DNA from: an uncultured Arcanobacterium sp.
GTDB taxonomy: Bacteria > Actinomycetota > Actinomycetes > Actinomycetales > Actinomycetaceae
Length of the DNA stretch: 24,113 nucleotides
Reading direction: 5' to 3'
Assembly (NCBI GenBank): GCA_958428545.1
Contig: CAUAGM010000014.1
Coordinates: 1 to 24,113 of the forward strand
Shown here: piece by piece, positions 1-7,558 of the stretch
Numbering within the stretch: the first letter of the stretch is position 1
Layout of the letters: each line of letters opens with the position of its first letter
Notes under the pieces: model-generated
Databases searched by the model: none
The model's input: only the letters and a program-made list of their open reading frames with translations
Told to the model about the DNA's origin: nothing
Program-made: the position numbers and the translations under genes

Positions 1-61
1 AACAAAATCAGTAAAAAGCTGACACACTATTGAGACACCAAACAACACACCCACAACCGAG

Positions 62-238
62 TTCACTCGATATAATCTATAATCAAGATCTCCCAGTGGG
101 ACGGAACTCAATAATAAGTTCCTTTGTTCCACCTTGTCAAGGCGGCTAGCTTAGCTATTTTCACAGCTTGCTAGGCGATTTTGACCGCAAAAAATCTTGG
201 AAAATTTCCAATGATTTTCGTTGACTCCCTCGCAACAA
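62..238 (-). ncRNA. Candidate tracrRNA-like small RNA
   Basis: Read on the minus strand, this stretch has the layout of a tracrRNA. A possible anti-repeat lies at 188-157, beginning GCGGTCAAAATCGCC and continuing TAGCAAGCTGTGAAAAT; it shares the CAAAA...TAGCAAG...AAAAT pattern of Cas9 tracrRNAs. A nexus-like GCTAGCC (about 150-144) follows, then three hairpins in a row: 145-129 (7 bp stem, 3 nt loop), 122-103 (GGAACT/AGTTCC) and 101-91 (TCCC/GGGA). A promoter-like pair lies just upstream at 273-245. No poly-U terminator is obvious at the 3' end. Neither cas9 nor a repeat array is inside the window, so the identity rests on structure and remembered tracrRNA patterns. It may instead be another structured RNA. 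Confidence 0.4.
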
Positions 239-244
239 GTAAAT

Positions 245-273
245 ACTTTATGCGTATCATCTAGCGAGGTCAA
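245..273 (-). promoter_or_regulatory. Putative sigma-A promoter for the small RNA
   Basis: On the minus strand TTGACC (273-268) and TAAAGT (250-245) are separated by 17 bp. This would start transcription near 238, ahead of the proposed anti-repeat. The -35 is a 5/6 match and the -10 a 4/6 match to consensus. Confidence 0.4.
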
Positions 274-302
274 ACTACGAGACCGTGCCCCTTCTCACAA
301 GT

Positions 303-335
303 AGAGAAAACGCTATCACAGCGCGGTTTTTCTCT
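303..335. terminator. Imperfect hairpin with A and T arms
   Basis: AGAGAAAA and TTTTTCTCT flank a CGC/GCG inner stem. The T-rich right arm would give a terminator-like hairpin on the plus strand and a similar one on the minus strand. No gene is clearly served by it. Confidence 0.3.
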
Positions 336-390
336 TAACCGACAGGTTTCACAGCAATCTAGCTTGACACATAAAATGCCGCACATATAC

Positions 391-436
391 AAAGCGCTGT
401 ATCGCAGGCTTATCGCCTTAGATACAGCGCTTTTAT
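391..436. terminator. Strong 13-bp hairpin, possible bidirectional terminator
   Basis: AAAGCGCTGTATC (391-403) pairs perfectly with GATACAGCGCTTT (421-433). The 17-nt loop can fold further through AGGC/GCCT. TTTT follows on the plus strand and the stem ends in TTT on the minus strand, so it could terminate either way. It lies about 350 bp past the tyrS stop and could be that gene's distant terminator, or it could insulate the left-hand locus. Confidence 0.5.
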
Positions 437-622
437 TGTGAAATACTCGTGCAATAATCACAACGCACTATTGAGGCACATCTATATATTCAGGTGTATA
501 AACGTAGCTGCCAGCAACGCATTTCCTATATGAGCCTATTTCTCACGCCATACAATGCTGGCGATACTAGCCGCCGAGGAATCGTCAACCACTCTCTATT
601 ATTGCTATTTTCTGCACCTACT

Positions 623-763
623 AGGAAACTCACCGATAAGCTCGCTCGTCAAGCTTTGGAGGGTGTGCTGGCGGGTGAAGGCAGTCCGAGTAAAGTCGTT
701 GCTGCTCGCGGATTGGAAGTAATGAGTGACGACGGCGCATTGATTGCGGCTGTTAATGCGTGA
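623..763 (+). pseudogene. gatB: gatB remnant (3' part only)
   Basis: The last 46 codons of an open frame read like the C-terminal tail domain of GatB, the Asp/Glu-tRNA amidotransferase subunit B: LTDKLARQALEGVLAGEG followed by PSKVVAARGLEV and SDDGAL. This matches the GatB/YqeY tail pattern as I remember it. The catalytic and cradle domains are absent, the preceding residues do not look like GatB, and the frame stops where intact GatB would run on for several dozen residues. The fragment ends 23 bp before the tyrS stop on the other strand. It is best read as the scar of a rearrangement or a decayed partial duplication. A functional gatB must lie elsewhere if the organism uses the amidotransferase route. 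Confidence 0.65.
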
Positions 764-786
764 GCATTTCTCTTGCTTTATCTATG

Positions 787-2049
787 TCAACCATCTATCT
801 CAAGCACGGCAAGGTTCTTTCTTCCCTTGCGCACAAGCACTACGCCACCCGCAAGTACATCGTCCTGCTCGATTACGCGATCCGCACTCTCAACCTTCAC
901 ATTGTTGATATAAACTCCACCCGAGGAGAGAGTACGCCGCGCAGCACCGAAGCCCTGTTCGAGCTTCAATGCAACAAGTACATCAACCACGCTCTGCCCG
1001 ACAGCGCCCACTGCCCGAGGAGCTTCAGCAACAGCATCACGCAGAGTATCGGCGTCAAGCACATGAGGATCCTCTTTGCCGAAGAATACACGCGATGCCG
1101 CTTCAACGCGCTCCATCGTTTGCGCCCCATGAACCCATGTGGTGACGTCTTGTGCAAGTACTCGCTGAGCCTCACGAGCACCAGGGTTTTCTGAAAGAGC
1201 CTGCTCAAGCGCCTCAATTTCTTCGCGTGAGCGGAAGGTAAAGACTTTGAGCATACGAATCACGTCTGCATCTTCAGTATTGAGCCAGAACTGATAAAAC
1301 TTATACGGGCTGAGCATATCTGGATTGAGCCACACAGCTCCGCCGGCAGTCTTTCCAAACTTTGTGCCGTCTGATTTCATAATCAGCTGATTCGTAAGCA
1401 CATGAGCAGGCGCTCCCTCAACTTTGCGGATCAAATCCATTCCACCGACCATATTTCCCCATTGGTCATTGCCACCCACTTCGAGGGTGCACCCATAACG
1501 GCGATAAAGCTCCAAGAAATCATTAGCTTGAAGAATCTGATAAGAAAACTCTGTATAGGAAATACCCTCATCCGATTGAAGCCGACGCGCCACAATATCT
1601 TTATTAAGCATAGTGCCAACGCGAAAGTATTTACCCAAATCACGCAGAAAATCAACTGCAGTCATCGACTGCGTCCAATCGAGATTATTCACCGTGCGCG
1701 CGGCATGCTCACCGTCGAAATCGAGCAGTGATTCAAGTTGGTGACGAAGGGAATCAGCCCAACCAGCCACAACATCACGCTCATTGAGCGTGCGCTCGCC
1801 TTTTTCTCGCGGATCGCCAATTAATCCCGTTGCTCCACCAACGAGCACAAGAGGATTATGCCCTGCCAACTGCAGATGACGCATAAGCTTCACGGCAACG
1901 AGATGCCCGTGGTGCAAACTCGGAGCCGTCGGATCAAAACCACAATAGAATGTGACCGGCCCAGCATTGAGTGCCTCACGCAGTGCTGGCAAATCAGTGG
2001 TTTGCGCAATCATCCCACGCCATTGCAATTCATCGATCACATCTGCCAC
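787..2049 (-). CDS. tyrS: Tyrosyl-tRNA synthetase
   Basis: This cytoplasmic class I synthetase charges tRNA-Tyr with tyrosine. The Rossmann domain carries HHGH (residues 46-49) as the HIGH motif and KFGKT (230-234) as the KMSKS motif. The tyrosine-site region includes YCGFDPTAPSLHHGH and GGNDQWGN, and an S4 RNA-binding domain lies in the last 70 residues (RRTLSSGGVYINN). I chose the GTG at 2049 because AGAAGGA sits 5 nt upstream and the protein then starts MADVIDELQWRG, as expected for actinobacterial TyrRS (420 aa). An in-frame ATG at 2091 has no ribosome-binding site and would add 14 atypical residues. It lies downstream of argH on the same strand but behind a 338-bp gap, so it probably has its own promoter. 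Confidence 0.95.
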   Translation of the reverse strand: MADVIDELQWRGMIAQTTDLPALREALNAGPVTFYCGFDPTAPSLHHGHLVAVKLMRHLQLAGHNPLVLVGGATGLIGDPREKGERTLNERDVVAGWADSLRHQLESLLDFDGEHAARTVNNLDWTQSMTAVDFLRDLGKYFRVGTMLNKDIVARRLQSDEGISYTEFSYQILQANDFLELYRRYGCTLEVGGNDQWGNMVGGMDLIRKVEGAPAHVLTNQLIMKSDGTKFGKTAGGAVWLNPDMLSPYKFYQFWLNTEDADVIRMLKVFTFRSREEIEALEQALSENPGAREAQRVLAQDVTTWVHGAQTMERVEAASRVFFGKEDPHVLDADTLRDAVAEAPRAVGAVGQSVVDVLVALKLEQGFGAARRTLSSGGVYINNVKVESADRVIEQDDVLAGGVVLVRKGRKNLAVLEIDG

Positions 2050-2387
2050 GATAATCCTTCTTTCTTGTGTGGATATGTAATACTCGTTCATATTCTATTG
2101 TGCCTGAGGAAACTCACCTCACCAAGTATGCAAGTTTCGCAAGCCGAGCTTAGATAAGCCATATGAGAATGTATAATCTTTTCACGATTTTTACGGATAT
2201 ATGAAGTGACGCCTCAGTACGCGCATCTCTTCCCTCTAAAAACGCCTATACCCAGACCGCACAGGATACCACCGCTTCCCTCGTCTGTGTTTCCTCTTAT
2301 AGCGCTATCTCTCTTGGCGTCTTTGTTGGCATTGTGCTTTCCTTTCCTATGCGTTCCTTAGCTGCACATAGTATGTGCAGCTTCCGC
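2050..2387. other. Intergenic region between argH and tyrS
   Basis: It carries the tyrS leader and a perfect palindrome after argH (2360-2382). A plus-strand open frame beginning at about 2205 encodes a short hydrophobic stretch (SYSAISLGVFVGIVLSF) that looks like a single membrane helix and might be a transporter remnant. It has no start signal and runs antisense into argH, so I do not call it a gene. I see no T-box motif. Confidence 0.4.
2360..2382. repeat. Perfect 23-bp palindrome 5 bp after the argH stop
   Basis: AGCTGCACATA (2360-2370) is mirrored by TATGTGCAGCT (2372-2382). In RNA it would form a 9-bp stem with a 5-nt loop just past the argH stop codon. There is no U-run, so it may protect the 3' end, pause polymerase or bind a protein rather than terminate. 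Confidence 0.6.
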
Positions 2388-3812
2388 TCAAGCAAGCTGA
2401 ATGCGAGATTGCGTGAAGGAACGAGCCTGCGCCAACGCCTTATTCACTGCAATAAGCTGTTCAGCAACTCGTACAGGCGCAGTACCGCCTTTACCGTCAC
2501 GAGCTGCCACAGACCCTCGAACAGTAAGTACGCTGCGCACAGCAGGATCTAAACGCTCATCGATATCGTGCAGATCATCATCCGTTAAATCCCAAAGTTC
2601 AATTCCACGCATTTCGCAAGCTGCCACACACGCACCAGCAATTTCATGCGCACTACGGAACGGCACACCACGCTTGACAAGCCATTCAGCAATATCAGTC
2701 GCTAAAGAAAAACCTTGAGGAGCGAGCTCTGCCATGCGCTCGTAATTGAGCTGCATTGTAGCAATCATGCCGCAGACAGCCGGCAAAAGTACCAACAACT
2801 GATCAATCTGGTCGAATACAGGCTCTTTATCTTCCTGTAAATCGCGATCATACGCAAGCGGCAAGCCCTTAAGAGTGCTCAACAGACCTGCTAAATCGCC
2901 AATAAATCGCCCAGCTTTACCGCGCGCCAATTCTGCCACATCTGGATTCTTCTTCTGCGGCATCATGCTTGATCCTGTGGAATAAGCGTCATCAAGGCGC
3001 ACAAACGAAAATTCTTTAGTGTTCCATATAATGATTTCTTCACTGATACGCGAAATATCGATGCCAATCTGAGCCATCACATAAGAAAATTCTGCAGCTA
3101 GATCCCGTGCAGCAGTGCCGTCGATGGAGTTCCACACCGAATCGTCAAAACCGAGATCGCGTGCCACAGCCTGCGGATCCATACCGAGCGTATTACCTGC
3201 AAGCGCACCAGAGCCATATGGGCTAAGCGCCAAGCGCCTATCAAGATCACGAAGGCGTTCAACATCGCGCAACATCGGCCACGCATGCGCAAGAAGGTGA
3301 TGCGCAACGAGTACTGGCTGGGCGTGCTGCATATGAGTTCGCCCAGGCATCACACGCTCTTGGGCAGCCTCGGCCTGATCAATAATCGCAGCAACAACAT
3401 CGAGCAGTTTATCGCCGATAATACGCGCACTATCACGTAAATATATACGAATGAGCGTAGCAATCTGATCGTTTCGTGAACGCCCTGCACGAATTTTTCC
3501 GCCAAGTTCCTCGCCTGCATAATACATAAGACCACGTTCGAGGGCAGTATGGACGTCTTCGTCGTCAGGGCTTGGCGCAAAAGTTCCATCACTGACGGCA
3601 ATGTCAAGTTTTGCGAGCGCAGCCAGCATATTATCTAGTTCTTCTTCACTCAGCAGCCCAGCAGCAGCGAGGGCGCGAGCATGTGCCCGAGAGCCAGCGA
3701 TATCGTAACGCGCAAGACGCCAGTCAAAATGTGTTGATCGAGAAAGCTCTGTGAGAGCATCTGCAGGCGCTCCAGAAAAACGCCCACCCCATAATGCGAT
3801 GTGTTCAGCCAT
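2388..3812 (-). CDS. argH: Argininosuccinate lyase
   Basis: ArgH splits argininosuccinate into arginine and fumarate, the last step of arginine synthesis. The protein belongs to the aspartase/fumarase superfamily. It shows the signature GSSMMPQKKNPD (residues 280-291) with the catalytic serine loop, the GRTHMQHAQP segment (157-166) with the conserved histidine, and GRSRNDQ (110-116). With the ATG at 3812 the protein is 474 aa and begins MAEHIALWGGRFSG, the usual start of the family. The open frame reaches upstream to 3956, but those 48 residues are not family-like. The ribosome-binding site is weak (CAGAGCT). An oppositely oriented transporter pseudogene lies just upstream, separating it from argG. 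Confidence 0.95.
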   Translation of the reverse strand: MAEHIALWGGRFSGAPADALTELSRSTHFDWRLARYDIAGSRAHARALAAAGLLSEEELDNMLAALAKLDIAVSDGTFAPSPDDEDVHTALERGLMYYAGEELGGKIRAGRSRNDQIATLIRIYLRDSARIIGDKLLDVVAAIIDQAEAAQERVMPGRTHMQHAQPVLVAHHLLAHAWPMLRDVERLRDLDRRLALSPYGSGALAGNTLGMDPQAVARDLGFDDSVWNSIDGTAARDLAAEFSYVMAQIGIDISRISEEIIIWNTKEFSFVRLDDAYSTGSSMMPQKKNPDVAELARGKAGRFIGDLAGLLSTLKGLPLAYDRDLQEDKEPVFDQIDQLLVLLPAVCGMIATMQLNYERMAELAPQGFSLATDIAEWLVKRGVPFRSAHEIAGACVAACEMRGIELWDLTDDDLHDIDERLDPAVRSVLTVRGSVAARDGKGGTAPVRVAEQLIAVNKALAQARSFTQSRIQLA

Positions 3813-3976
3813 AGCTCTGATTGTGCCAAAAGTATGCCCTTCTGTGCCACTGAGTTTTCTAGCTGTGGCAATATGCTCACTACTTGCCCAAGATCTACAA
3901 TGATGACGATGAACAACGAATCCTCTGCGCCTATTCCCCTCTATAGAAATACGCACTTCCTATCTATATTCCGAGC

Positions 3977-4486
3977 GTCATCTATTCAGCAGGAACGAGT
4001 GCGGTGAATCCTGCCTTGGCGTTAGCAGCTGTGACCGTTGGATTCGCCCGCGCTGACTCATATGCCGTTGTGGGCATTTGTGGAGCAGTGGGAATGCTCC
4101 TTTATCGTGATGATCCATGGCGCAGCCCAATTGGTTTCGTCGTTGGATCAGCGCTCTTAGGCTTTGGCAATGGTTGTGGTTCCGCAATTATTATGACGCT
4201 TGGCGCAGATCTTGCACCAAACAAAAATAAAGCACGTTTTCTCAAAATTTGGCAGGAAATTGTGGCGTTGGGACGGCGTGCGAACCATTTATTATTTCGG
4301 AATTAACGGTGCTAGTTTCCCTCGCAATGGGGCTTGAAGCGATCCCATGTAACCTCAACCACCCTCCTAGCTTCCCTCACAGTGGGGCTTGGAGCCACAG
4401 CAACACTAGAAGCACTAGAAATTTTTGGCGCTCTATGGTGTGCCCTATTGACGAAACCAGCTTACGAACATCTAGGGATCGATTGA
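3977..4486 (+). pseudogene. Decayed MFS transporter gene (C-terminal half)
   Basis: Three pieces in two frames add up to the C-terminal part of an actinobacterial MFS permease. The first frame, from about 3977 to 4260, reads LALAAVTVGFARADSYAVVG and then GSALLGFGNG, IIMTLGADLAP and ARFLKIWQE. The second (about 4255-4345, shifted) reads ACEPFIISELTVLVSLAMG. The original frame then resumes at 4367 with LASLTVGLGATATLEAL and ends ALLTKPAYEHLGID at the TGA 4484-4486. No start or N-terminal half is present. A 29-bp segment is duplicated at 4312 and 4367. The gene is clearly dead. It lies opposite to the arg genes and splits their operon. Confidence 0.75.
4312..4395. repeat. 29-bp imperfect direct duplication inside the MFS remnant
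   Basis: Copies at 4312-4340 and 4367-4395 match at 25 of 29 positions. All four differences are transitions. Copy one is read in the shifted frame and copy two in the original frame, so the 55-bp period accounts for one of the frame changes. Confidence 0.7.
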
Positions 4487-4759
4487 CGATGAGAGCCGCT
4501 TCCTCGAGGAGCATCTTAGAACTCGCCTAACTATTCGCTTTCTACAATGTGCCAACCACCATTATTATTTATCGCTGCCACAATAGATTGCTCCCATACG
4601 TCTGCGAAATAGCGAGATGCACATGGGGATTTTGCTCCCATGCTGCTTCACTCCAGCTCAAGCATCTTCACCTCTAGGCATGCTATCAGCGATGTTATAC
4701 AAGCGAGCAATACTCTTTTGAGATAGACCGCTGTATTATGCGTAATTCTCAGGCTCCTG
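4487..4759. other. Gap with no recognisable gene
   Basis: On the minus strand a short open frame (about 4639-4529) could encode a peptide with ASRYFADVWEQSIVAAIN. A neighbouring frame gives GLSQKSIARLYNIAD before stops. Neither has a convincing start signal or a family I recognise. They may be gene debris like the adjoining MFS remnant. Confidence 0.3.
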
Positions 4760-5527
4760 TTATGCCAGCTTTGAAGAATCGGGAATGAAACCTTGCTGAG
4801 CAAGATCATCAATAAGTCTAGCTCGCTGAGGTTTTACTCTCCCATATTTTGCAATAGCTTGATCAGTAAACGGCGGCTCATGCTTTCCAGCGTTGCGCAG
4901 ATCGTAATACGTGCACATTTCATGATCGTAATCACTCAAAGCGCTGCACCAACTTTCTGGCTCTTGGTATTCGTCAATCATAACGCGCAAGTCTTGAGGC
5001 ATACGAGGTTTAAGAGCTGGATTCTGAGCTGGATGCCCAAGTATTAATCCCAGCACAGGGAAAGTAAGCTCAGGCAGATTGAGAATCTCAATCACCGCTG
5101 GAGGATTATTGAGCACGCCGCCAAGAATCGTTGCGCCAAGCCCCAACGATTCGGCAGCAGCAACAACGTTTTGCACCTGCAAGCACGCATCTGTGAAAGC
5201 CGCCGTATAAAGATCCATTGTGCGCAGAGGCAGATCGTCTACCCCGCGCTCGTGAAATATCCCCTGAATACGATGCACATCCGCAATAAAGAGGAGATAG
5301 ACAGGAGCTTCAGCCACGTATGCCTGCTCGTTAATCTGAGCTAAACGCCTGCGTTTTTGCGGATCTTTCACCCAAATAATCGATGTATTTTGCATCCCCA
5401 TAGAGGTTGAGGTTCGCATTGCCACATCAAAAAGAGTGTGAATAGTCTGCTCATCAACTGGCTCGGAAGTAAATTCGCGAATAGTTCGGTGATTGAGCAG
5501 GGCGGCAATCGTTTCAGATGCGCTCAT
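4760..5527 (-). CDS. NADPH-dependent FMN reductase / nitroreductase, NfsA-NfrA type
   Basis: A 255-aa cytoplasmic flavoprotein of the nitroreductase superfamily. It starts ETIAALLNHRTIREFTSEPV, where the RTIR stretch is the N-terminal FMN-phosphate-binding signature of the NfsA/FRP/NfrA branch. SMGMQNTSIIWVKD follows in the usual place, then GLGATILGGVLNNP and PVLGLILGHPAQNP, which build the flavin pocket. Such enzymes reduce FMN, nitro compounds or disulfides with NAD(P)H; the natural substrate is not evident here. The ATG at 5527 is supported by AAGGA 5 nt upstream. It begins 8 bp after the argG stop, so the two are surely co-transcribed, although no role in arginine synthesis is known to me. 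Confidence 0.85.
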   Translation of the reverse strand: MSASETIAALLNHRTIREFTSEPVDEQTIHTLFDVAMRTSTSMGMQNTSIIWVKDPQKRRRLAQINEQAYVAEAPVYLLFIADVHRIQGIFHERGVDDLPLRTMDLYTAAFTDACLQVQNVVAAAESLGLGATILGGVLNNPPAVIEILNLPELTFPVLGLILGHPAQNPALKPRMPQDLRVMIDEYQEPESWCSALSDYDHEMCTYYDLRNAGKHEPPFTDQAIAKYGRVKPQRARLIDDLAQQGFIPDSSKLA

Positions 5528-5535
5528 CGCAATCC

Positions 5536-6774
5536 TTAGGAAAGTTTAAGTTTGGGCATTGCTTCGCCTTTACCAAACTTTACATCACGCGCTGCTGCAA
5601 GCTTTGAGGTAAGCCCCGTCAGCTCAATAAAACCTTTTGCATAGCTCTGATCGAATGAATCCCCTGCATCATACGTTGCGAGATTAAAATCGTAAAGTGA
5701 CGTCTCGCTCTTACGACCTGTGACAGTGGCTCGCCCGCCGTGCAAAACGATACGAATATCCCCGCTCACATACTCTTGAGTATCGAGGATAAAGGCATCA
5801 AGAGAGCGCTTGAGCGGGCTAAACCACTGCCCTTCATAGACGAGTTCACCCCAGCGGTCGGCCACCTGCTTCTTGAAACGCGCTTGTTCACGATCCATCG
5901 TCACGCGCTCTAGCTCCTTGTGGGCTGTCATCAGTGCCATAGCTCCTGGGCATTCATAAATTTCGCGGCTCTTAATGCCAACCATGCGGTCTTCTACAAT
6001 ATCGATGCGGCCAATACCTTGAGCACCAGCTCGCTTATTCATTTCCTGAATTGCTTCGAGAGGAGTGACGCTGCGACCATCAATTTTTACTGGAACGCCT
6101 TGTTCGAAAGTAATCACGAGTTCATCCGGAAGCGGAGGATACGTTGGGTCATCTGTGTAAACGTAGACATCTTTTGTTGGAGCATTCCATAGATTTTCAA
6201 GGAATCCCGTCTCAATTGCACGCCCCCATACGTTTTGATCGATTGAGAAGGGGTTGTGGTGCGTGGTTTCAATAGGAAGATCGTGCTTCATAGCGTAATC
6301 GATAGCGAATTCGCGAGTAAGCGCAAGATCACGCACAGGAGAAAGGCACGTAATATCTGGAGCAAGGCTCGTAATACCGTTTTCAAAACGCACCTGATCA
6401 TTGCCCTTGCCAGTGCAGCCGTGCGCGACGATAGTGCCACCAAACTGACGAGCCGCAGTCACCAAATGCTTCACCATCAGCGGCCGAGAAAGAGCTGAAA
6501 CAAGCGGATAGGCATCCATATACAGAGCGCCAGCCTGCAGATCGCGCATACAGTAATCATTGGCAAATTCATCTTTTGCATCTGCAATATAAGCCTCCAC
6601 AGCTCCGCAATCGAGAGCTCGCTGGCGAATAACTTCCAGATCTTCGCCGCCCTGGCCGACGTCGATAGAAACAGTGACGACTTCCGCCCCTGTTTGTTCG
6701 CCGATCCAGCCAATAGCAACCGAGGTATCCAAACCGCCAGAGTATGCCAAAACAATACGATCTTTATTACTCAT
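5536..6774 (-). CDS. argG: Argininosuccinate synthase
   Basis: ArgG joins citrulline and aspartate with ATP to give argininosuccinate. The N-terminal PP-loop ATPase motif AYSGGLDTS is at residues 10-18. Further family blocks are HGCTGKGNDQVRFE and SIDQNVWGRAIE, and the length of 412 aa is typical. The ATG at 6774 is preceded by an AAAGAAGA stretch and gives the expected N terminus. It sits 59 bp after argR on the same strand. That spacing could hold a promoter, but co-transcription is also possible. It is followed 8 bp later by the flavin reductase gene. Confidence 0.97.
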   Translation of the reverse strand: MSNKDRIVLAYSGGLDTSVAIGWIGEQTGAEVVTVSIDVGQGGEDLEVIRQRALDCGAVEAYIADAKDEFANDYCMRDLQAGALYMDAYPLVSALSRPLMVKHLVTAARQFGGTIVAHGCTGKGNDQVRFENGITSLAPDITCLSPVRDLALTREFAIDYAMKHDLPIETTHHNPFSIDQNVWGRAIETGFLENLWNAPTKDVYVYTDDPTYPPLPDELVITFEQGVPVKIDGRSVTPLEAIQEMNKRAGAQGIGRIDIVEDRMVGIKSREIYECPGAMALMTAHKELERVTMDREQARFKKQVADRWGELVYEGQWFSPLKRSLDAFILDTQEYVSGDIRIVLHGGRATVTGRKSETSLYDFNLATYDAGDSFDQSYAKGFIELTGLTSKLAAARDVKFGKGEAMPKLKLS

Positions 6775-6833
6775 TATTCTTCTTTCATGTGCGTTTTATA
6801 AAAAATCTTATATATGCGTCTAAACGAAAGCGT

Positions 6834-7331
6834 CTAACTTCGTCGGCGCCCTGCCAGCCCTAGAAGTTCGTGGGCAAGACGGCGAGCGCGATGTTCTGAG
6901 GCGGTGACGACGAGCACAGTATCGTCACCAGCGATACAGCCATAGACGTCATCAAAAACAGCGCGATCAATCGAGGAGGCAAGCAGCGAAGCTGCTCCAG
7001 GAGGAGTGCGCACTACCACCTGATTCAACACTGGCTGCACAGAAATAAGCACTTCCCCAGCCCAGCGTTCCAACTGGGCGCGAGCACCTGCCGCAGATTC
7101 GGAGAGCTGCTCAAGATCTGGAATACGGTATGCACGTATACCATTTGCGCAATGCTCCTTATATGCGTGCAGTTCTTCGAGGTCTCGGGAGAGAGTTGCT
7201 TGAGTGACGCTAATGCCTTCTGCATCCAAAAGCTCTTGCAACTGCCCTTGAGAAGAAATAACTTCTGAGGCTATAAGATCGATAATGCGCGCTTGCCGCG
7301 CAGTTCGAGTCAATGGAATATCCGCTGCCAT
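6834..7331 (-). CDS. argR: Arginine repressor
   Basis: ArgR is the hexameric arginine-responsive DNA-binding regulator of arginine genes. This 165-aa protein has the N-terminal winged helix with the recognition segment SVTQATLSRDLEEL (residues 41-54). The C-terminal oligomerisation and arginine-binding domain carries the TPPGAA loop (109-114) and GDDT (135-138), whose acidic pair normally contacts arginine. The ATG at 7331 has AAAGG about 7 nt upstream. It lies at the head of the argR-argG-reductase unit and probably autoregulates: an ARG-box-like sequence overlaps a good -10 in its upstream region. Confidence 0.95.
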   Translation of the reverse strand: MAADIPLTRTARQARIIDLIASEVISSQGQLQELLDAEGISVTQATLSRDLEELHAYKEHCANGIRAYRIPDLEQLSESAAGARAQLERWAGEVLISVQPVLNQVVVRTPPGAASLLASSIDRAVFDDVYGCIAGDDTVLVVTASEHRARRLAHELLGLAGRRRS

Positions 7332-7384
7332 ACGAGCCTTTCTTCATGCATAATCACTGCACTGCAGTAGTAGCAATACAACCA

Positions 7385-7398
7385 TGCATAACTATACA
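7385..7398 (-). promoter_or_regulatory. Putative ARG box overlapping the argR -10
   Basis: On the minus strand TGTATAGTTATGCA resembles the ARG-box core TGAAT-4N-ATTCA, with one mismatch in each half. It contains TATAGT, a 5/6 match to the -10 consensus, about 60 bp before the argR start. Repressor binding here would block polymerase, fitting autoregulation. The -35 is poor. Confidence 0.35.
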
Positions 7399-7517
7399 CA
7401 CTGCTATATTTTTTATCGATCTCATGTGCACTGAATATTCGTGACGCTTCCCACCTTCTGAATATAGCTCTCGAGATTCGCATTGCCGAGTATGCAGGTA
7501 ACATTGCTAACGAAGAT

Positions 7518-7532
7518 TGCACATATTGTGCA
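7518..7532. promoter_or_regulatory. Perfect palindrome TGCACA-TAT-TGTGCA before ahpC
   Basis: A 6-3-6 perfect inverted repeat ends 26 bp upstream of the peroxiredoxin start codon. The position suits an operator for a dimeric regulator. The regulator is unknown. It does not match the ARG box well, and I cannot assign it to OxyR, PerR or another known site. Confidence 0.4.
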
Positions 7533-7558
7533 TACATACATGAAGGAGGATAGGCACT

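Larger units (their letters stand above)
1..622. other. Non-coding left edge without an intact gene
   Basis: Apart from the small-RNA candidate and two hairpins I find no coding sequence. Short open frames on both strands here lack family motifs and ribosome-binding sites. A short stretch at 346-370 (GTTTCACAG then CTAG then TTGAC) loosely resembles what the proposed anti-repeat would pair with, but it is a single degenerate copy. Confidence 0.5.

Noticed and set aside
346..370. Single degenerate CRISPR-repeat-like sequence
   Set aside because: One copy only, with weak complementarity to the proposed anti-repeat; no second copy or spacer spacing within the window.
760..1194. 144-codon plus-strand open frame at the tyrS 3' end
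   Set aside because: Antisense to tyrS, whose S4 domain is clear in the other direction.
2205..2390. Small membrane protein gene between tyrS and argH
   Set aside because: One hydrophobic stretch without start codon or ribosome-binding site, running antisense into argH; noted only as possible debris.
6775..6833. ARG box between argR and argG
   Set aside because: The A/T-rich segment does not keep the TGAAT/ATTCA spacing; no site can be called.
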